Assembly (NCBI RefSeq): GCF_000826655.1
Contig: NZ_JXJO01000023.1
Span: forward strand, 107,792-171,791
Length of the DNA stretch: 64,000 nt
DNA from: Psychroserpens damuponensis
Lineage (GTDB): Bacteria; Bacteroidota; Bacteroidia; Flavobacteriales; Flavobacteriaceae
Direction of reading: 5' to 3'
The position numbers and the translations under genes are program-made. Below the pieces are notes generated by a model. That model was not told the DNA's origin and searched no databases. It saw nothing but the letters and a program-made list of their open reading frames with translations. Shown in pieces: positions 17,314 through 27,421 of the stretch (position 1 is the first letter of the stretch; every line of letters starts with the position of its first letter).

Positions 17314-17381
17314 AGAAAGTATATATAGTTAGAAAGAAAAACCCTAACATTAATTCAATGCAAGGGCTATTAATTGTAATT

Positions 17382-18962
17382 TTAGTTTTGAATATCTTTA
17401 TCACCAAGCTCATAACCTTCTTGCTCGAAGGTCTGATCATCATTTATAATTCTCTCATTATCCTCTGCACCATGAGTAAGTCGCTTTAAAGGTTTTAATA
17501 ATAAAATTACAAGTAATCCAAAAATAACTGTAAATATTGTGATCCCAGAGAAAATGGCATATTCACCAAATTCTGAAGCAGACTCACCAATTACTCCTGC
17601 TACTTTATTTCCTAAACCTGTAGCAGCAAAATAAACACCCATCATAAGTGATGCATATTTTACTGGTGCTAATTTTGTAATAAAAGATAGTGCCACTGGT
17701 GAAGAACACAGCTCTCCAATAGTATGAAATAAATAAGCTAATACTAACCATTGCATACCTGAGCTTCCTTCTGCATTAAATTCTGCTGCTGCAAAAATCA
17801 TGAATACGAAACCAAGTCCCATAATCATAGTACCAACTGCCATTTTAAATAATGATGACGCTTCTTTACCTTTTAGTTTACGCTTTGCCCAATATCCTGC
17901 TACTAAGGTTGCAAAAATGATTATAAATCCAGCATTTAACCCTTGAAACCAAGTTGCTGGTATCTCCCAACCAAATAACATTCTATCTGTATTAGTCTTC
18001 GTATATATACTCATTAATCCTCCAGCTTGTTCAAAAGCTCCCCAGAATACGATTACTATTAAAAATGAAAGTAATAATACTAAGTAACGATCTTTAGATA
18101 TTTGATTTTCTAAATTTTTGTAAATCATCATCATGACTCCTGCAACCACAGCAATAAAGATGTATAAAGCTGTATAACCCCAACTATCTACTCCTTCGTA
18201 AGTATATCCTGCATAAACAGCATAAGCCATAATAATTAACACAATTCCTAAATTAACAGGTGATTTCATTAAATCGCCAAGTAACTTACTAATTGAGACA
18301 TCATTCTTTTTATCTTCTAAAGTTGGTTTATTTCCTACATTGATCAAGTATTTCTGTCCGTATAAATAAACTATTAAACCTAATAACATTGCAATACCTG
18401 CAAGTCCGAATCCATAATGCCATCCAATTTTCTCACCTACATAACCAACAATAAATGTTGCTAATAAAGATCCTAAATTGATACCTATATAAAAAATACT
18501 AAATCCTTTATCTCTTCTAATATCTCCTTGTTTGTATAGTCCACCAACCATTGTAGAAATATTTGGTTTTAAAAGTCCAACACCTAGTATAATAAGTGCT
18601 AAACCAGTGTAAAATGCCCACATTTCATCAAAGGCTAGAATTCCATGGCCTGCTACTAATGTTAAAGCTCCATAGAGCACAGCTTTCTTTTGCCCTAAAA
18701 TTTTATCGGCAATCATACCTCCTGGTATTGACATAACGTAAACTAACATCGTATACCATCCATAAAGCATAATTGATTCTGAGCTTAACCAACCTAATCC
18801 AGGATTATCAGCTGTTGTTTTCTCAACTAAATAGAGAGTTAAAAGCGCACGCATTCCGTAGTAAGAAAAACGTTCCCACATTTCTGTAAAGAATAAAACA
18901 TAGAGACCTACTGGATGTCCCCAAAGTTCTTTTTGATGTGGTTGTTTAATTGTTGCTGACAT
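17382..18962 (-). CDS. POT/PTR-family peptide:proton symporter
   Basis: A 526-residue MFS peptide transporter and a paralogue of the next gene. It shows FFTEMWERFSYYGMRALLTLYL near the N-terminus, GMIADKILGQKKAVLYGALTL in the loop between helices 2 and 3, FYIGINLGSLLATFIVGYVGEKIGW, and the C-terminal signature FHTIGELCSSPVALSFITKLAP. About 14 helices are expected. It has no large insert. It lies downstream of a DPP-IV-like peptidase (62-base gap), so the three genes look like a peptide degradation and uptake unit. Confidence 0.93.
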   Translation of the reverse strand: MSATIKQPHQKELWGHPVGLYVLFFTEMWERFSYYGMRALLTLYLVEKTTADNPGLGWLSSESIMLYGWYTMLVYVMSIPGGMIADKILGQKKAVLYGALTLVAGHGILAFDEMWAFYTGLALIILGVGLLKPNISTMVGGLYKQGDIRRDKGFSIFYIGINLGSLLATFIVGYVGEKIGWHYGFGLAGIAMLLGLIVYLYGQKYLINVGNKPTLEDKKNDVSISKLLGDLMKSPVNLGIVLIIMAYAVYAGYTYEGVDSWGYTALYIFIAVVAGVMMMIYKNLENQISKDRYLVLLLSFLIVIVFWGAFEQAGGLMSIYTKTNTDRMLFGWEIPATWFQGLNAGFIIIFATLVAGYWAKRKLKGKEASSLFKMAVGTMIMGLGFVFMIFAAAEFNAEGSSGMQWLVLAYLFHTIGELCSSPVALSFITKLAPVKYASLMMGVYFAATGLGNKVAGVIGESASEFGEYAIFSGITIFTVIFGLLVILLLKPLKRLTHGAEDNERIINDDQTFEQEGYELGDKDIQN

Positions 18963-19024
18963 AAATTTATGTATTAGTTAGTTATTTTATCCTTTAATTT
19001 TACTTCTTCTTCCTTCGACTCTTT

Positions 19025-21211
19025 TTATAAATCTCTATTTTCACCTAAGTTTTCATGAATGAAGTTTGTCATTTTTTTATAGAGATGTAATCTTGTATTC
19101 CCACCATAAATACCATGATTTTTGTCTGGATAAATCATCCATTCAAATTGCTTATCGGCTTGAATTAACGCTTCTACCATACGCATTGTATTTTGCACAT
19201 GTACGTTATCATCGCCTGTTCCATGAATTAATAAGAAATCGCCTTTAAGTTTATCTACATGGTTAATTGGCGAATTTTCATCATAACCACTTGGATTTTC
19301 TTGAGGCGTTGTCATGTAACGTTCAGTATAAATAGAATCATAATACCTCCAACTTGTTACAGGTGCTACAGCTATTGCCATAGAAAAAGTATCGTTTCCT
19401 TTAAATAAAGCATTACTACTCATAAAGCCACCATAACTCCAACCCCAAATACCAATATTATTTTCATCAATATATGATAGTTGGCCTAATTGTTTAGCCG
19501 CTTGAATTTGATCTTCTACTTCGTATTTTCCTAGTTCGTTTTGTGTGACTTTCTTAAAATCTGCACCTTTAAAACCTGTTCCTCTACCATCAATACAAAC
19601 AATAATATAACCTTGTTGTGCTAAATGCTGATACCAGTAATCATTTGCGCTATTCCAACGGTTAGCTACTTGTTGAGATCCTGGACCAGAATATTGGTAC
19701 ATAAATAAAGGGTAAGTTTTAGTTTCATCAAAATTTGCAGGTTTGATGGTCCACATATTTAAATCATTACCATTAACACTTATAGTGCTAAACTCTTTCT
19801 TTGAGGTGTTATAACGTGCTAACTTTTGTGCAAGTTTATTATTGTTTTTGATGCTTTTAACTAGGTTGCCCGTTTTAGAGTTATGTAAGGTGTATTCTGG
19901 CGGATTGGTTGCACTAGAGAATGAATTAATAAAATAGGTAAAGTTTGCACTAAATGATGCAGAATTTGTACCTGTGTTTTTTGTTAATAATTGTTTCTTT
20001 TTACCATTTAAACCAATGGAATATACACTTCGGTTAATTGAACCATCTTCAGTAGATTGATAAAAAATACGATTTGTCTTTTGATCATAACCATAATAAT
20101 CGGTCACTTCCCAATCTCCAGAGGTGACTTGGTTTATAAGTTGTCCGTTTTTATTGTAGTGATAAATATGATTAAATCCATCCTTTTCACTTGTCCAAAT
20201 AAAACTGTGATCTTTTAAAAATGTTAAATTAAAAGTAACGTCAATGTAAGCTTTATCTGTTTCAGCTAAAACCAAGTTAGCAGTTGATGTTTCCGCGTTT
20301 ATCATCCATAAATCCAACTCATTTTGATGTCTATTGGTATATTGAGCGCTCAATATATCAGCATCATTGGTCCATTTAATTCTAGGAATGTAAAAATCAT
20401 TGTAGGCTTTATTAAGCTGCACTTCTTGCGTTTTATTTTTAGCTAAATCAAAAATGTGCAACGATACATTAGAGTTGGTTTCACCGGCTTTTGGATATTT
20501 AAATACGGTTTGAGTTTGGTATAGTTGATTTCCGTAGACATCCATTGAAAACTCAGGAACATTGGTTTCATCAAACCTTATGAAGGCTATTTTGTCTCCA
20601 TCAGCATTCCATTCAAAGGCTCTAACGAAGCTAAATTCTTCCTCATAAACCCAGTCTGTAATACCATTAATAACTTTATTTTTTTCACCATCAAAGGTGA
20701 TTTGAACGGTTTCACCTGATTTCAAATCTTTGACAAATAAATTATTATTTAAACCATACGCAATTTTAAGACCATCTGGAGAAAATGTAGGTTCTTGTAT
20801 TTTTTCTTCAGAAACTAATGTTGTTTGGTTAGTTTCGGTATCGTAAACATAGAATTTACCTAATGTTGAACGTCTAAAAATAGACTCCACATTTGTTGCT
20901 AATAATACTTTAGTTTCATCAGCACTAAACGTATAGTTTGAAAATGAATTGATACCACTAAGGTTACTAGATTTTACAAGTGTATTTACTTTGCTTAGTG
21001 TTTTGTAATTATAAATATCAATTTGAGTACCTCCTTTTTCATAATTTAAAACCGAATATTGTTGTCCATTTTTCATTGAATGCAAAGCATCCATTCGTTC
21101 AGTTCTAAACGTTCCATTCCATATGTCTTCTAGTGAGATTTCTTTATTTTGTGCTGGAGATAAAGCGGTTATAAAAAATACAAGAAGTGTAACAGATTTT
21201 AATATATTCAT
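19025..21211 (-). CDS. Dipeptidyl peptidase IV-like prolyl oligopeptidase (S9 family)
   Basis: An exported serine peptidase of about 728 aa. ATG 21211 gives a normal signal peptide (MNILKSVTLLVFFITALSPAQ); an upstream TTG at 21241 is less likely. The N-terminal DPP-IV beta-propeller contains VINGITDWVYEEEF, with the Glu pair that binds the peptide N-terminus. The C-terminal alpha/beta-hydrolase has GIWGWSYGGFMSS (Ser near 593), HGTGDDNVHVQNT (Asp) and YPDKNHGIYGG (His). It probably removes X-Pro dipeptides in the periplasm, feeding the two POT importers downstream on the same strand. Confidence 0.94.
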   Translation of the reverse strand: MNILKSVTLLVFFITALSPAQNKEISLEDIWNGTFRTERMDALHSMKNGQQYSVLNYEKGGTQIDIYNYKTLSKVNTLVKSSNLSGINSFSNYTFSADETKVLLATNVESIFRRSTLGKFYVYDTETNQTTLVSEEKIQEPTFSPDGLKIAYGLNNNLFVKDLKSGETVQITFDGEKNKVINGITDWVYEEEFSFVRAFEWNADGDKIAFIRFDETNVPEFSMDVYGNQLYQTQTVFKYPKAGETNSNVSLHIFDLAKNKTQEVQLNKAYNDFYIPRIKWTNDADILSAQYTNRHQNELDLWMINAETSTANLVLAETDKAYIDVTFNLTFLKDHSFIWTSEKDGFNHIYHYNKNGQLINQVTSGDWEVTDYYGYDQKTNRIFYQSTEDGSINRSVYSIGLNGKKKQLLTKNTGTNSASFSANFTYFINSFSSATNPPEYTLHNSKTGNLVKSIKNNNKLAQKLARYNTSKKEFSTISVNGNDLNMWTIKPANFDETKTYPLFMYQYSGPGSQQVANRWNSANDYWYQHLAQQGYIIVCIDGRGTGFKGADFKKVTQNELGKYEVEDQIQAAKQLGQLSYIDENNIGIWGWSYGGFMSSNALFKGNDTFSMAIAVAPVTSWRYYDSIYTERYMTTPQENPSGYDENSPINHVDKLKGDFLLIHGTGDDNVHVQNTMRMVEALIQADKQFEWMIYPDKNHGIYGGNTRLHLYKKMTNFIHENLGENRDL

Positions 21212-21330
21212 AGAGGTGTTTTTTTGACAAAATAATGTCAAGTTTACTAAAAATAATGCAAAAAACGGTAACTATAGACTGTTAAATATGCAATATTATG
21301 ACAAGGCCTCAATAATAATACCAAGAATAG

Positions 21331-21338
21331 TATCTTTG
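21331..21338 (+). promoter_or_regulatory. Probable -7 element for the HMG-CoA reductase gene
   Basis: TATCTTTG matches TAnnTTTG, 51 bases before ATG 21390. A -33 element is not clear. Confidence 0.4.
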
Positions 21339-21389
21339 TCGTTTCAAATTAACATCAATTTGTGGTATTAAAACAATAAAAAATAGCAG

Positions 21390-22706
21390 ATGAACAGAAC
21401 CATTACTGGCTTTTCGAAATTAACAAAAACAGAAAAAATTAATTGGCTTGTTGATACTTATTTTACCGATGCAACCTCTGCAAAGTCGCTTTTAAAACAG
21501 TATTGGAATGAAGACAATAAATTACAGCAACTTCATGATGAATTTATTGAAAATACTATAACTAATTACTATTTACCATTAGGTGTTGCACCAAACTTTT
21601 TAATTAATGATCGGGTTTATGCTATACCAATGGCCATTGAAGAAAGCTCTGTTGTAGCTGCTGCAAGTAAAGCTGCGAAGTTTTGGTATGATCGAGGCGG
21701 ATTTAAAACCGAAGTCATTTCTACCGAAAAAATTGGTCAAGTACACTTTATGTTTTCTGGGGAAAGCAGCAAATTAGAACAATTTTTTAAAGCCACTAAA
21801 TCAACATTTATTGAAGATGCTCAACCGCTTACCAAAAACATGGAGAAACGTGGAGGTGGCATTTTAGATATTAAGTTAGTAAATAAAACTCAACATATTG
21901 ATAATTATTACCAACTGCATGCAACGTTTGAAACCTTGGATGCTATGGGTGCCAATTTCATTAATTCTTGCTTAGAGCAATTTTCAAAAACCCTCAAAAG
22001 AGAAGCTCAAAATTTTGAAATATTTTCTTCGGAAGAGAAGAACATTCAGGTTATCATGTCTATTCTTTCAAACTATGTTCCTAATTGCCTAGTGCGAGCA
22101 GAAGTAAGTTGTAACATAGAAGAACTTACTGAAAACCAAGACATTTCGGCACAAGAATTTGCTGAAAAATTTGTTCAAGCTGTCAATATCGCAGAGATTG
22201 AACCCTACAGAGCAGTTACGCATAATAAAGGCATCATGAATGGTATTGATGCTGTAGTTTTAGCAACAGGAAATGATTTTAGAGCAGTAGAAGCTGGTGT
22301 TCATGCTTATGCATCTAGAACCGGACAATACTCAAGCTTAACTCATGCTAAAATTGAAGATGGTATCTTTACCTTTTGGATGGAAATTCCATTGGCTTTA
22401 GGAACCGTTGGCGGATTAACAAAACTACATCCATTAGTAAAGTTAGCGTTAGAACTACTTGGAGAACCTTCAGCAAAAGAGCTCATGCAAATTGTTGCTG
22501 TAGCAGGATTAGCTCAAAATTTCGCAGCACTTAGATCTTTAACTACAACTGGTATTCAAGAAGGCCACATGAAAATGCACTTAATGAATATTTTAAATCA
22601 ATTTGAAGCCACGCTTGAAGAAAAAACAAAACTTATAGCACATTTTAAACATAATACGGTTACGCATAGTGCTGTGGTTGAAGCTATAGATAATTTAAGA
22701 CATTAA
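21390..22706 (+). CDS. Hydroxymethylglutaryl-CoA reductase, class II type
   Basis: A 438-residue HMG-CoA reductase without membrane anchor, so class II (the group often called degradative). Catalytic elements are the Glu in MAIEESSVVAAASKAAKFW (near 82), the Lys in THNKGIMNGIDAVVLATGND with the following Asp region, and the His in TGIQEGHMKMHLMNIL (near 393). In Flavobacteriaceae this enzyme serves the mevalonate route to isoprenoids, although family names suggest mevalonate breakdown. The gene directly abuts a GHMP kinase, which supports the biosynthetic reading. The cofactor preference (NADH or NADPH) cannot be read by eye. Confidence 0.93.
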   Translation: MNRTITGFSKLTKTEKINWLVDTYFTDATSAKSLLKQYWNEDNKLQQLHDEFIENTITNYYLPLGVAPNFLINDRVYAIPMAIEESSVVAAASKAAKFWYDRGGFKTEVISTEKIGQVHFMFSGESSKLEQFFKATKSTFIEDAQPLTKNMEKRGGGILDIKLVNKTQHIDNYYQLHATFETLDAMGANFINSCLEQFSKTLKREAQNFEIFSSEEKNIQVIMSILSNYVPNCLVRAEVSCNIEELTENQDISAQEFAEKFVQAVNIAEIEPYRAVTHNKGIMNGIDAVVLATGNDFRAVEAGVHAYASRTGQYSSLTHAKIEDGIFTFWMEIPLALGTVGGLTKLHPLVKLALELLGEPSAKELMQIVAVAGLAQNFAALRSLTTTGIQEGHMKMHLMNILNQFEATLEEKTKLIAHFKHNTVTHSAVVEAIDNLRH

Positions 22707-23657
22707 ATGAAACGTTTTTACAGCCACGGAAAGCTATTACTAACAGGAGAATATGTAGTTCTTGATGGTGCCATTGCATTGGCTGTACCTAGTATTTATG
22801 GTCAATATTTAGAAATTAAAAAAGGAAAAGACAACAGACTCAAATGGATAAGCTTAGATGAAAATGGGATGGTTTGGCTTGAAGTAGAATTTAAGTTCAA
22901 CCATAATGAGATCACTCCTATTTTTACTCCTGAAAATGATATTTCAAATCGGTTATTACAGATATTGAAAGTTGCTAAGCAACTCAATCCAAATTTTTTG
23001 ACTACTACAGAGGGCTATCAAATAACTACAACATTAGAGTTCCCAAAAAATTGGGGACTTGGAACTTCATCTACGTTAATTGCAAATGTTGCCAATTGGG
23101 CAAAGGTTGATGCTTATACTTTATTAGATCAAACATTTGGAGGAAGCGGTTATGACATTTCATGTGCTGAAGCGAATGGAAGTTTAACGTTTCAGCTTAA
23201 AAAAAACGAGATATCTCGCACTGCTCTAAATGACAAGAAACAATTAATTACAGCTGTTGATTTTAATCCTATATTTAAAGACCATATTTATTTTGTTCAT
23301 CTTAATAAAAAACAAAATAGTAGAGATGGCATTAAACAGTATCGAGAAAATAGTTGTGATATGAGTACAACGATAGATAAAATTAACGCAATCACGATAG
23401 CGATGCTGAATTGCGAGAGCCTTAGCACGTTTCAAAAGTTGATGGATGATCATGAAGCGCTCATTTCAGAAGTTATAAAAGAAACACCTATAAAAACGCG
23501 TTTGTTTAGTAATTTTAAAGGCAGTATTAAAAGTCTTGGTGCTTGGGGTGGAGATTTTGTAATGGTCGCCTCTAAAGACAATCCTACAGCTTATTTTGAA
23601 GCTAAGGGTTTCACCACTATTTTACCTTATACCAAAATGGTTTTACAATCAACATAG
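22707..23657 (+). CDS. GYDIA-type GHMP kinase, putative mevalonate-pathway kinase
   Basis: A 316-residue GHMP-superfamily kinase starting at the base after the HMG-CoA reductase stop. The N-terminus has HGKLLLTGEYVVLDGAIALAVP, the phosphate-binding loop is WGLGTSSTLIANVANW (about 115-130), and the C-terminal motif is LGAWGGDFVMV. The family-naming motif reads GGSGYDISCAEANG here, with Ser in place of the usual Ala. Family members resemble mevalonate and phosphomevalonate kinases. The immediate coupling to HMG-CoA reductase suggests it phosphorylates mevalonate or its phosphate; the exact step is not proven. Confidence 0.85.
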   Translation: MKRFYSHGKLLLTGEYVVLDGAIALAVPSIYGQYLEIKKGKDNRLKWISLDENGMVWLEVEFKFNHNEITPIFTPENDISNRLLQILKVAKQLNPNFLTTTEGYQITTTLEFPKNWGLGTSSTLIANVANWAKVDAYTLLDQTFGGSGYDISCAEANGSLTFQLKKNEISRTALNDKKQLITAVDFNPIFKDHIYFVHLNKKQNSRDGIKQYRENSCDMSTTIDKINAITIAMLNCESLSTFQKLMDDHEALISEVIKETPIKTRLFSNFKGSIKSLGAWGGDFVMVASKDNPTAYFEAKGFTTILPYTKMVLQST

Positions 23658-23691
23658 TTACTCAAGCTTTATATCACAGTATCTTAAAAAT

Positions 23692-23722
23692 AAAAAAGCT
23701 TCGCAAATTGCGAAGCTTTTTT
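23692..23722. terminator. Bidirectional terminator between the GHMP kinase and PpiD-like genes
   Basis: AAAAAAGCTTCGCAA (23692-23706) and TTGCGAAGCTTTTTT (23708-23722) form a long perfect stem with T-runs on both strands. It lies between two convergent genes and can serve both. Confidence 0.88.
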
Positions 23723-23742
23723 TATATCTGTAATGTAAGAGA

Positions 23743-25902
23743 TTAATAGAATGTTGCTCTATTATCTTCAATATCTGCAGTTTCTTTTAAAGCGTTATAT
23801 ACTTTAGTTTGTGCTGCATTTGATCTTGCTGTACTTAAACGATTAGCAATAGATTGATAGTTGTCTAATTTTGTTGCCTCTTGAATATTTGACACACTTA
23901 CCATGTAAACACCTTTTTCGCCATCAACTAAACCAGAAGTTTCTCCATCACTTAACCCAAATGCTACACCTACTACTTTAGGCTCTAGTCCTGCTCCTGT
24001 AAGCGTTGGATTTTTCATATTCACAGCAGAAGCGTTAGTTGCTGGTCTACTTTGGTTTTTTGCAACCTCATCTACAGTAGTTCCTGTTATTTTAGCTCGA
24101 ATCAGTTCTGCTTTCTTTTCTTTTCTAATATCGCTCAATACAGATGCCGAAGCTGTTTCTGGATCCATTAACCCTTTCTCGCTAACTTTAGTGACTTGAA
24201 CAACAGCGTAACCACCTCCAGGAATTGTAAAACGCTTGTAATCGCCAACCTCTGTTTCGCTTTCAAAAGCCCAACGCACCATTGGTCTTTGACTTGCTAA
24301 TCCTGGGATTTGCTCATCTAACACTTTTATACCATTTACTGGCTTTACAGTAAGTTTACGTTCATCTGCTATATTTTGGAAATCACCATCTTGAAGTGCA
24401 AGCTCAAATTTTGAGGCTTCTGTAAAAATATTATCAATAGTTTCAGTTGATGGCTCAATTTTTCTAGCTATTGTAGCTACTTTAACTACATTAGAAGCAC
24501 CTTTTTGGTCTAATATTTCAATTATATGAAATCCAAATTGTGTTTTTACAACACCAATATCACCTACTTTATTTTCAAATTCGAAATCACTAAATGGCTT
24601 TACCATTTGAGTACTTGGGTGAAAATCATAAACACCACCTTTATCAACACTTCCTTGATCTGAAGATAAAGCAGTTACTAAATCTGGAAATTTAGAACGA
24701 TTTGCTTTTACAATAGCTAATACGCTATCTGCAGTTGCCTTTGCTTGCTCTACTGTTTTAGTTACATCTGGTGCAGCACTTGAAGCTCCAACATGCGGAA
24801 TTAAAATATGACGAACCTTTGCTGAATCTGGCACTTGATTTTTAGCGACCATTTTAGTTAATTTCATCATGTTTCCATCTTTGTAAGGACCATAAACATC
24901 TCCAATATTTAAATTGTACAATGTATCTGCAACAACAGATGGCAATGCTGACTTTTTCACAAATGCATCATTATAAGCTAGATCTGAAGCAGCAGTATAA
25001 TTAATATAACTTTCTAAATTTGCAGCTTTAACAGTTCTAAATGCTTTAATGGTATCGTTTTTACCATCTTCAAAAATAGCTTTACCGTTTACAAAATCAT
25101 TAAGTGAAGCTTTTAAATTATTTTCATCATCTAAGCTAGGCACTTCTTTAAACTCAACATATACAATATCACGAGATGCTTCTACTTCAAATTTCTTTTT
25201 GTTATTGCTGATATAAGATGAAATATCTCCTTTAGTTACTTTAACTAAACTATCGTTAATAGTTGAATAAGGGACTTGAACATATCTTAAGTCTCTTGTA
25301 GAGTTTTCTAATAAGTAATCTACTTCTGCTTCGTTTAAAGTAGCATTAACTCCTGCTTTAACCATACTGTAATAAGCTCTTTCTTGAGCACCAATAGCAA
25401 TTGAATTTTCGCTATTAACCCAATCATCATAAGTTAATTGAAAGTTTCCAACTACAGAACGCTCAGGATATATGGCTTTTAGATTAGCAACAAATTCTGT
25501 TAATTTATTTTCATCAAACAGTCCAGCTTCATTTTGAAACTCTGGGTAAGATGCAAAATTTTGTTTTAATAAATCTTTCATTTGATCTTGCTCAACTGTA
25601 AGACCGAGTTCATCAAATTGTGTGTTCATTATTGCACGACGCACTTCTTGATCATAAACTCTATTCATTGCTTGTGTAGAAGTAGCTCCTGCACCTAACT
25701 GTCTTTGCGTGTTTTCTACTTTAGACATAAAGTCTACTCTGTCAATAGTTTTGCCATTTACGGTAGCTACAACATCTTGAGCTGTACCTAATAACGCGTC
25801 ACTATTTTTAAATAGATCTGCAAGTACAAATGAAAATAATGCTAATGCAATGATTAGTATCAAAAAGAGTGAACGTTGTCTAATTTTATTTAAAACTGCC
25901 AT
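23743..25902 (-). CDS. PpiD/SurA-like peptidyl-prolyl isomerase, membrane-anchored
   Basis: A periplasmic folding factor of 719 aa from ATG 25902; the frame runs 15 codons further up, but MAVLNKIRQRSLFLILIIALALFSFVLADLF is the usual beginning of this family. One N-terminal helix anchors it. SurA_N-like helical regions follow, then a parvulin-type rotamase domain (about 359-461) with VRHILIPHVG, KGGVYDFHP and FGFHIIEILD. A second, weaker parvulin-like region follows. It probably assists outer-membrane protein folding. It is the last gene of the minus-strand envelope group, after a 227-bp gap from the CorC-like gene in which I see nothing else. Confidence 0.9.
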   Translation of the reverse strand: MAVLNKIRQRSLFLILIIALALFSFVLADLFKNSDALLGTAQDVVATVNGKTIDRVDFMSKVENTQRQLGAGATSTQAMNRVYDQEVRRAIMNTQFDELGLTVEQDQMKDLLKQNFASYPEFQNEAGLFDENKLTEFVANLKAIYPERSVVGNFQLTYDDWVNSENSIAIGAQERAYYSMVKAGVNATLNEAEVDYLLENSTRDLRYVQVPYSTINDSLVKVTKGDISSYISNNKKKFEVEASRDIVYVEFKEVPSLDDENNLKASLNDFVNGKAIFEDGKNDTIKAFRTVKAANLESYINYTAASDLAYNDAFVKKSALPSVVADTLYNLNIGDVYGPYKDGNMMKLTKMVAKNQVPDSAKVRHILIPHVGASSAAPDVTKTVEQAKATADSVLAIVKANRSKFPDLVTALSSDQGSVDKGGVYDFHPSTQMVKPFSDFEFENKVGDIGVVKTQFGFHIIEILDQKGASNVVKVATIARKIEPSTETIDNIFTEASKFELALQDGDFQNIADERKLTVKPVNGIKVLDEQIPGLASQRPMVRWAFESETEVGDYKRFTIPGGGYAVVQVTKVSEKGLMDPETASASVLSDIRKEKKAELIRAKITGTTVDEVAKNQSRPATNASAVNMKNPTLTGAGLEPKVVGVAFGLSDGETSGLVDGEKGVYMVSVSNIQEATKLDNYQSIANRLSTARSNAAQTKVYNALKETADIEDNRATFY

Positions 25903-26129
25903 TATATTTATATTTAATAAGTGGGCGAAAATACCAATTTCTATCAAATAATAAAAGGAGATGTATGTTTTTATTACTGAATTTTAGAAGCCTGCATAAT
26001 TTATAGGCTAAAGGATTAAATTTATAGGATAAATGTTACGGTAAACTCTATGCTTAGCTATTTACTTTATGGTAAAGTTGAGATGAGTTAAGTTGGCACA
26101 TTTCCGAAGAAAAAAACGGGAATATTACT

Positions 26130-27419
26130 TTAATCGTCGTCGATAATTTGAAGCGTGACGATATCTATTTTATTGGAAGAGACTTCTAAAATGGTGAATT
26201 TAAAATTATTGATTACAATTTGAGCATCAACCTGAGGAATCTCTTCGGTTTCGTCTACTATGAGTCCGCCAAGGGTTTCATAATTCTCACCTTCTGGCAG
26301 ATTGAGTTTATAGGTTTCATTAATATAATCAACCTCTAAACGTGCAGAAAACCTAAAGTTTTCAGCATCTATTTTCTCTTCAATTAGAGCCACACTATCG
26401 TGTTCATCTTCAATTTCTCCAACTAGCTCTTCGACAATATCTTCAATGGTCATAATACCGGCTGTACCGCCATACTCATCAATTACAACGGCCATACTTT
26501 TTCTCTTTTTGGTCAAAATATTAAGCACGTCTTTTACTAGCATCGTTGCTGGTACATAAACGACAGACATGGTGATGGCTTTTATAGAGGTAGGTTTTTT
26601 AAATAATTCAAACGAGTGCACGTACCCTAAAATGTCATCTATACTATCTTTATAGACTAATATTTTTGACAATCCAGATTCTATAAAAAGTGTACTTATT
26701 TCTGGAATTGTTTTTTTAACCTCAACGGCAATGATTTCGGTACGAGGTATCATGACTTCGCGAGCTTTTACTTCGGAAAATTCTAGCGCATTTTGAAAAA
26801 TTTGTATTTCACTATCAACTTCGTCATGCTCTTCTACAGACTCCATTTGCTCACTAATGTAATTTCCTAATTCAACTTTGGTCATTGCTAATTGCACATC
26901 ATCGCCTTCAGTTTTAAAGAAACGTTTTAATATAAAATCTGATATAGAAATAATAAAAGAAGATAAGAACCAAAACATTACATAAAATATATAGGCCGGA
27001 AATGCAAAGATTTTTAAGAACGAATTAGCATATATTTGGAAGAATACTTTTGGAAGAAATTCTGCCGTAAATAATATAATAATAGTAGAAATTACAGTTT
27101 GAGATAATAAGTTTAAATCACTCAATAAATAGTTCACAATTTGATATTGAGATGGTAACATAGATTGAAACCATTGTATGAGAACATCACCCATTACAAA
27201 GCCATATATAACTAATGCAATATTGTTACCAATAAGCATTGTTGCTATAAATTTGGAAGGTTTTGCCGTGAGTCGTTTTAAAATATTAGCTAGAAAGTCG
27301 CCTTGTTTTTTCTCAATTTCTATATGAATTTTGTTGGATGACACATAAGCGATTTCCATTCCGGAGAAAAAAGCCGAAAGCAATAACATTACAATAATGA
27401 TCACAATGCTAAAGTCCAT
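26130..27419 (-). CDS. CorC/HlyC-family CBS-domain membrane protein (GldE-like)
   Basis: A 429-residue protein with DUF21 (CNNM) membrane domain (about 1-170, three to four helices), two CBS domains (EVMIPRTEIIAVEV at about 220, and VVIDEYGGTAGIMTIEDIVEELVGEIEDEHD at about 320-350) and a C-terminal CorC_HlyC domain (about 365-425). The family includes ion-efflux proteins and the gliding-motility protein GldE of Flavobacterium. I cannot separate these by eye. It overlaps nothing but lies two bases from the small membrane gene upstream, so they are co-transcribed. Confidence 0.88.
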   Translation of the reverse strand: MDFSIVIIIVMLLLSAFFSGMEIAYVSSNKIHIEIEKKQGDFLANILKRLTAKPSKFIATMLIGNNIALVIYGFVMGDVLIQWFQSMLPSQYQIVNYLLSDLNLLSQTVISTIIILFTAEFLPKVFFQIYANSFLKIFAFPAYIFYVMFWFLSSFIISISDFILKRFFKTEGDDVQLAMTKVELGNYISEQMESVEEHDEVDSEIQIFQNALEFSEVKAREVMIPRTEIIAVEVKKTIPEISTLFIESGLSKILVYKDSIDDILGYVHSFELFKKPTSIKAITMSVVYVPATMLVKDVLNILTKKRKSMAVVIDEYGGTAGIMTIEDIVEELVGEIEDEHDSVALIEEKIDAENFRFSARLEVDYINETYKLNLPEGENYETLGGLIVDETEEIPQVDAQIVINNFKFTILEVSSNKIDIVTLQIIDDD

Positions 27420-27421
27420 AG

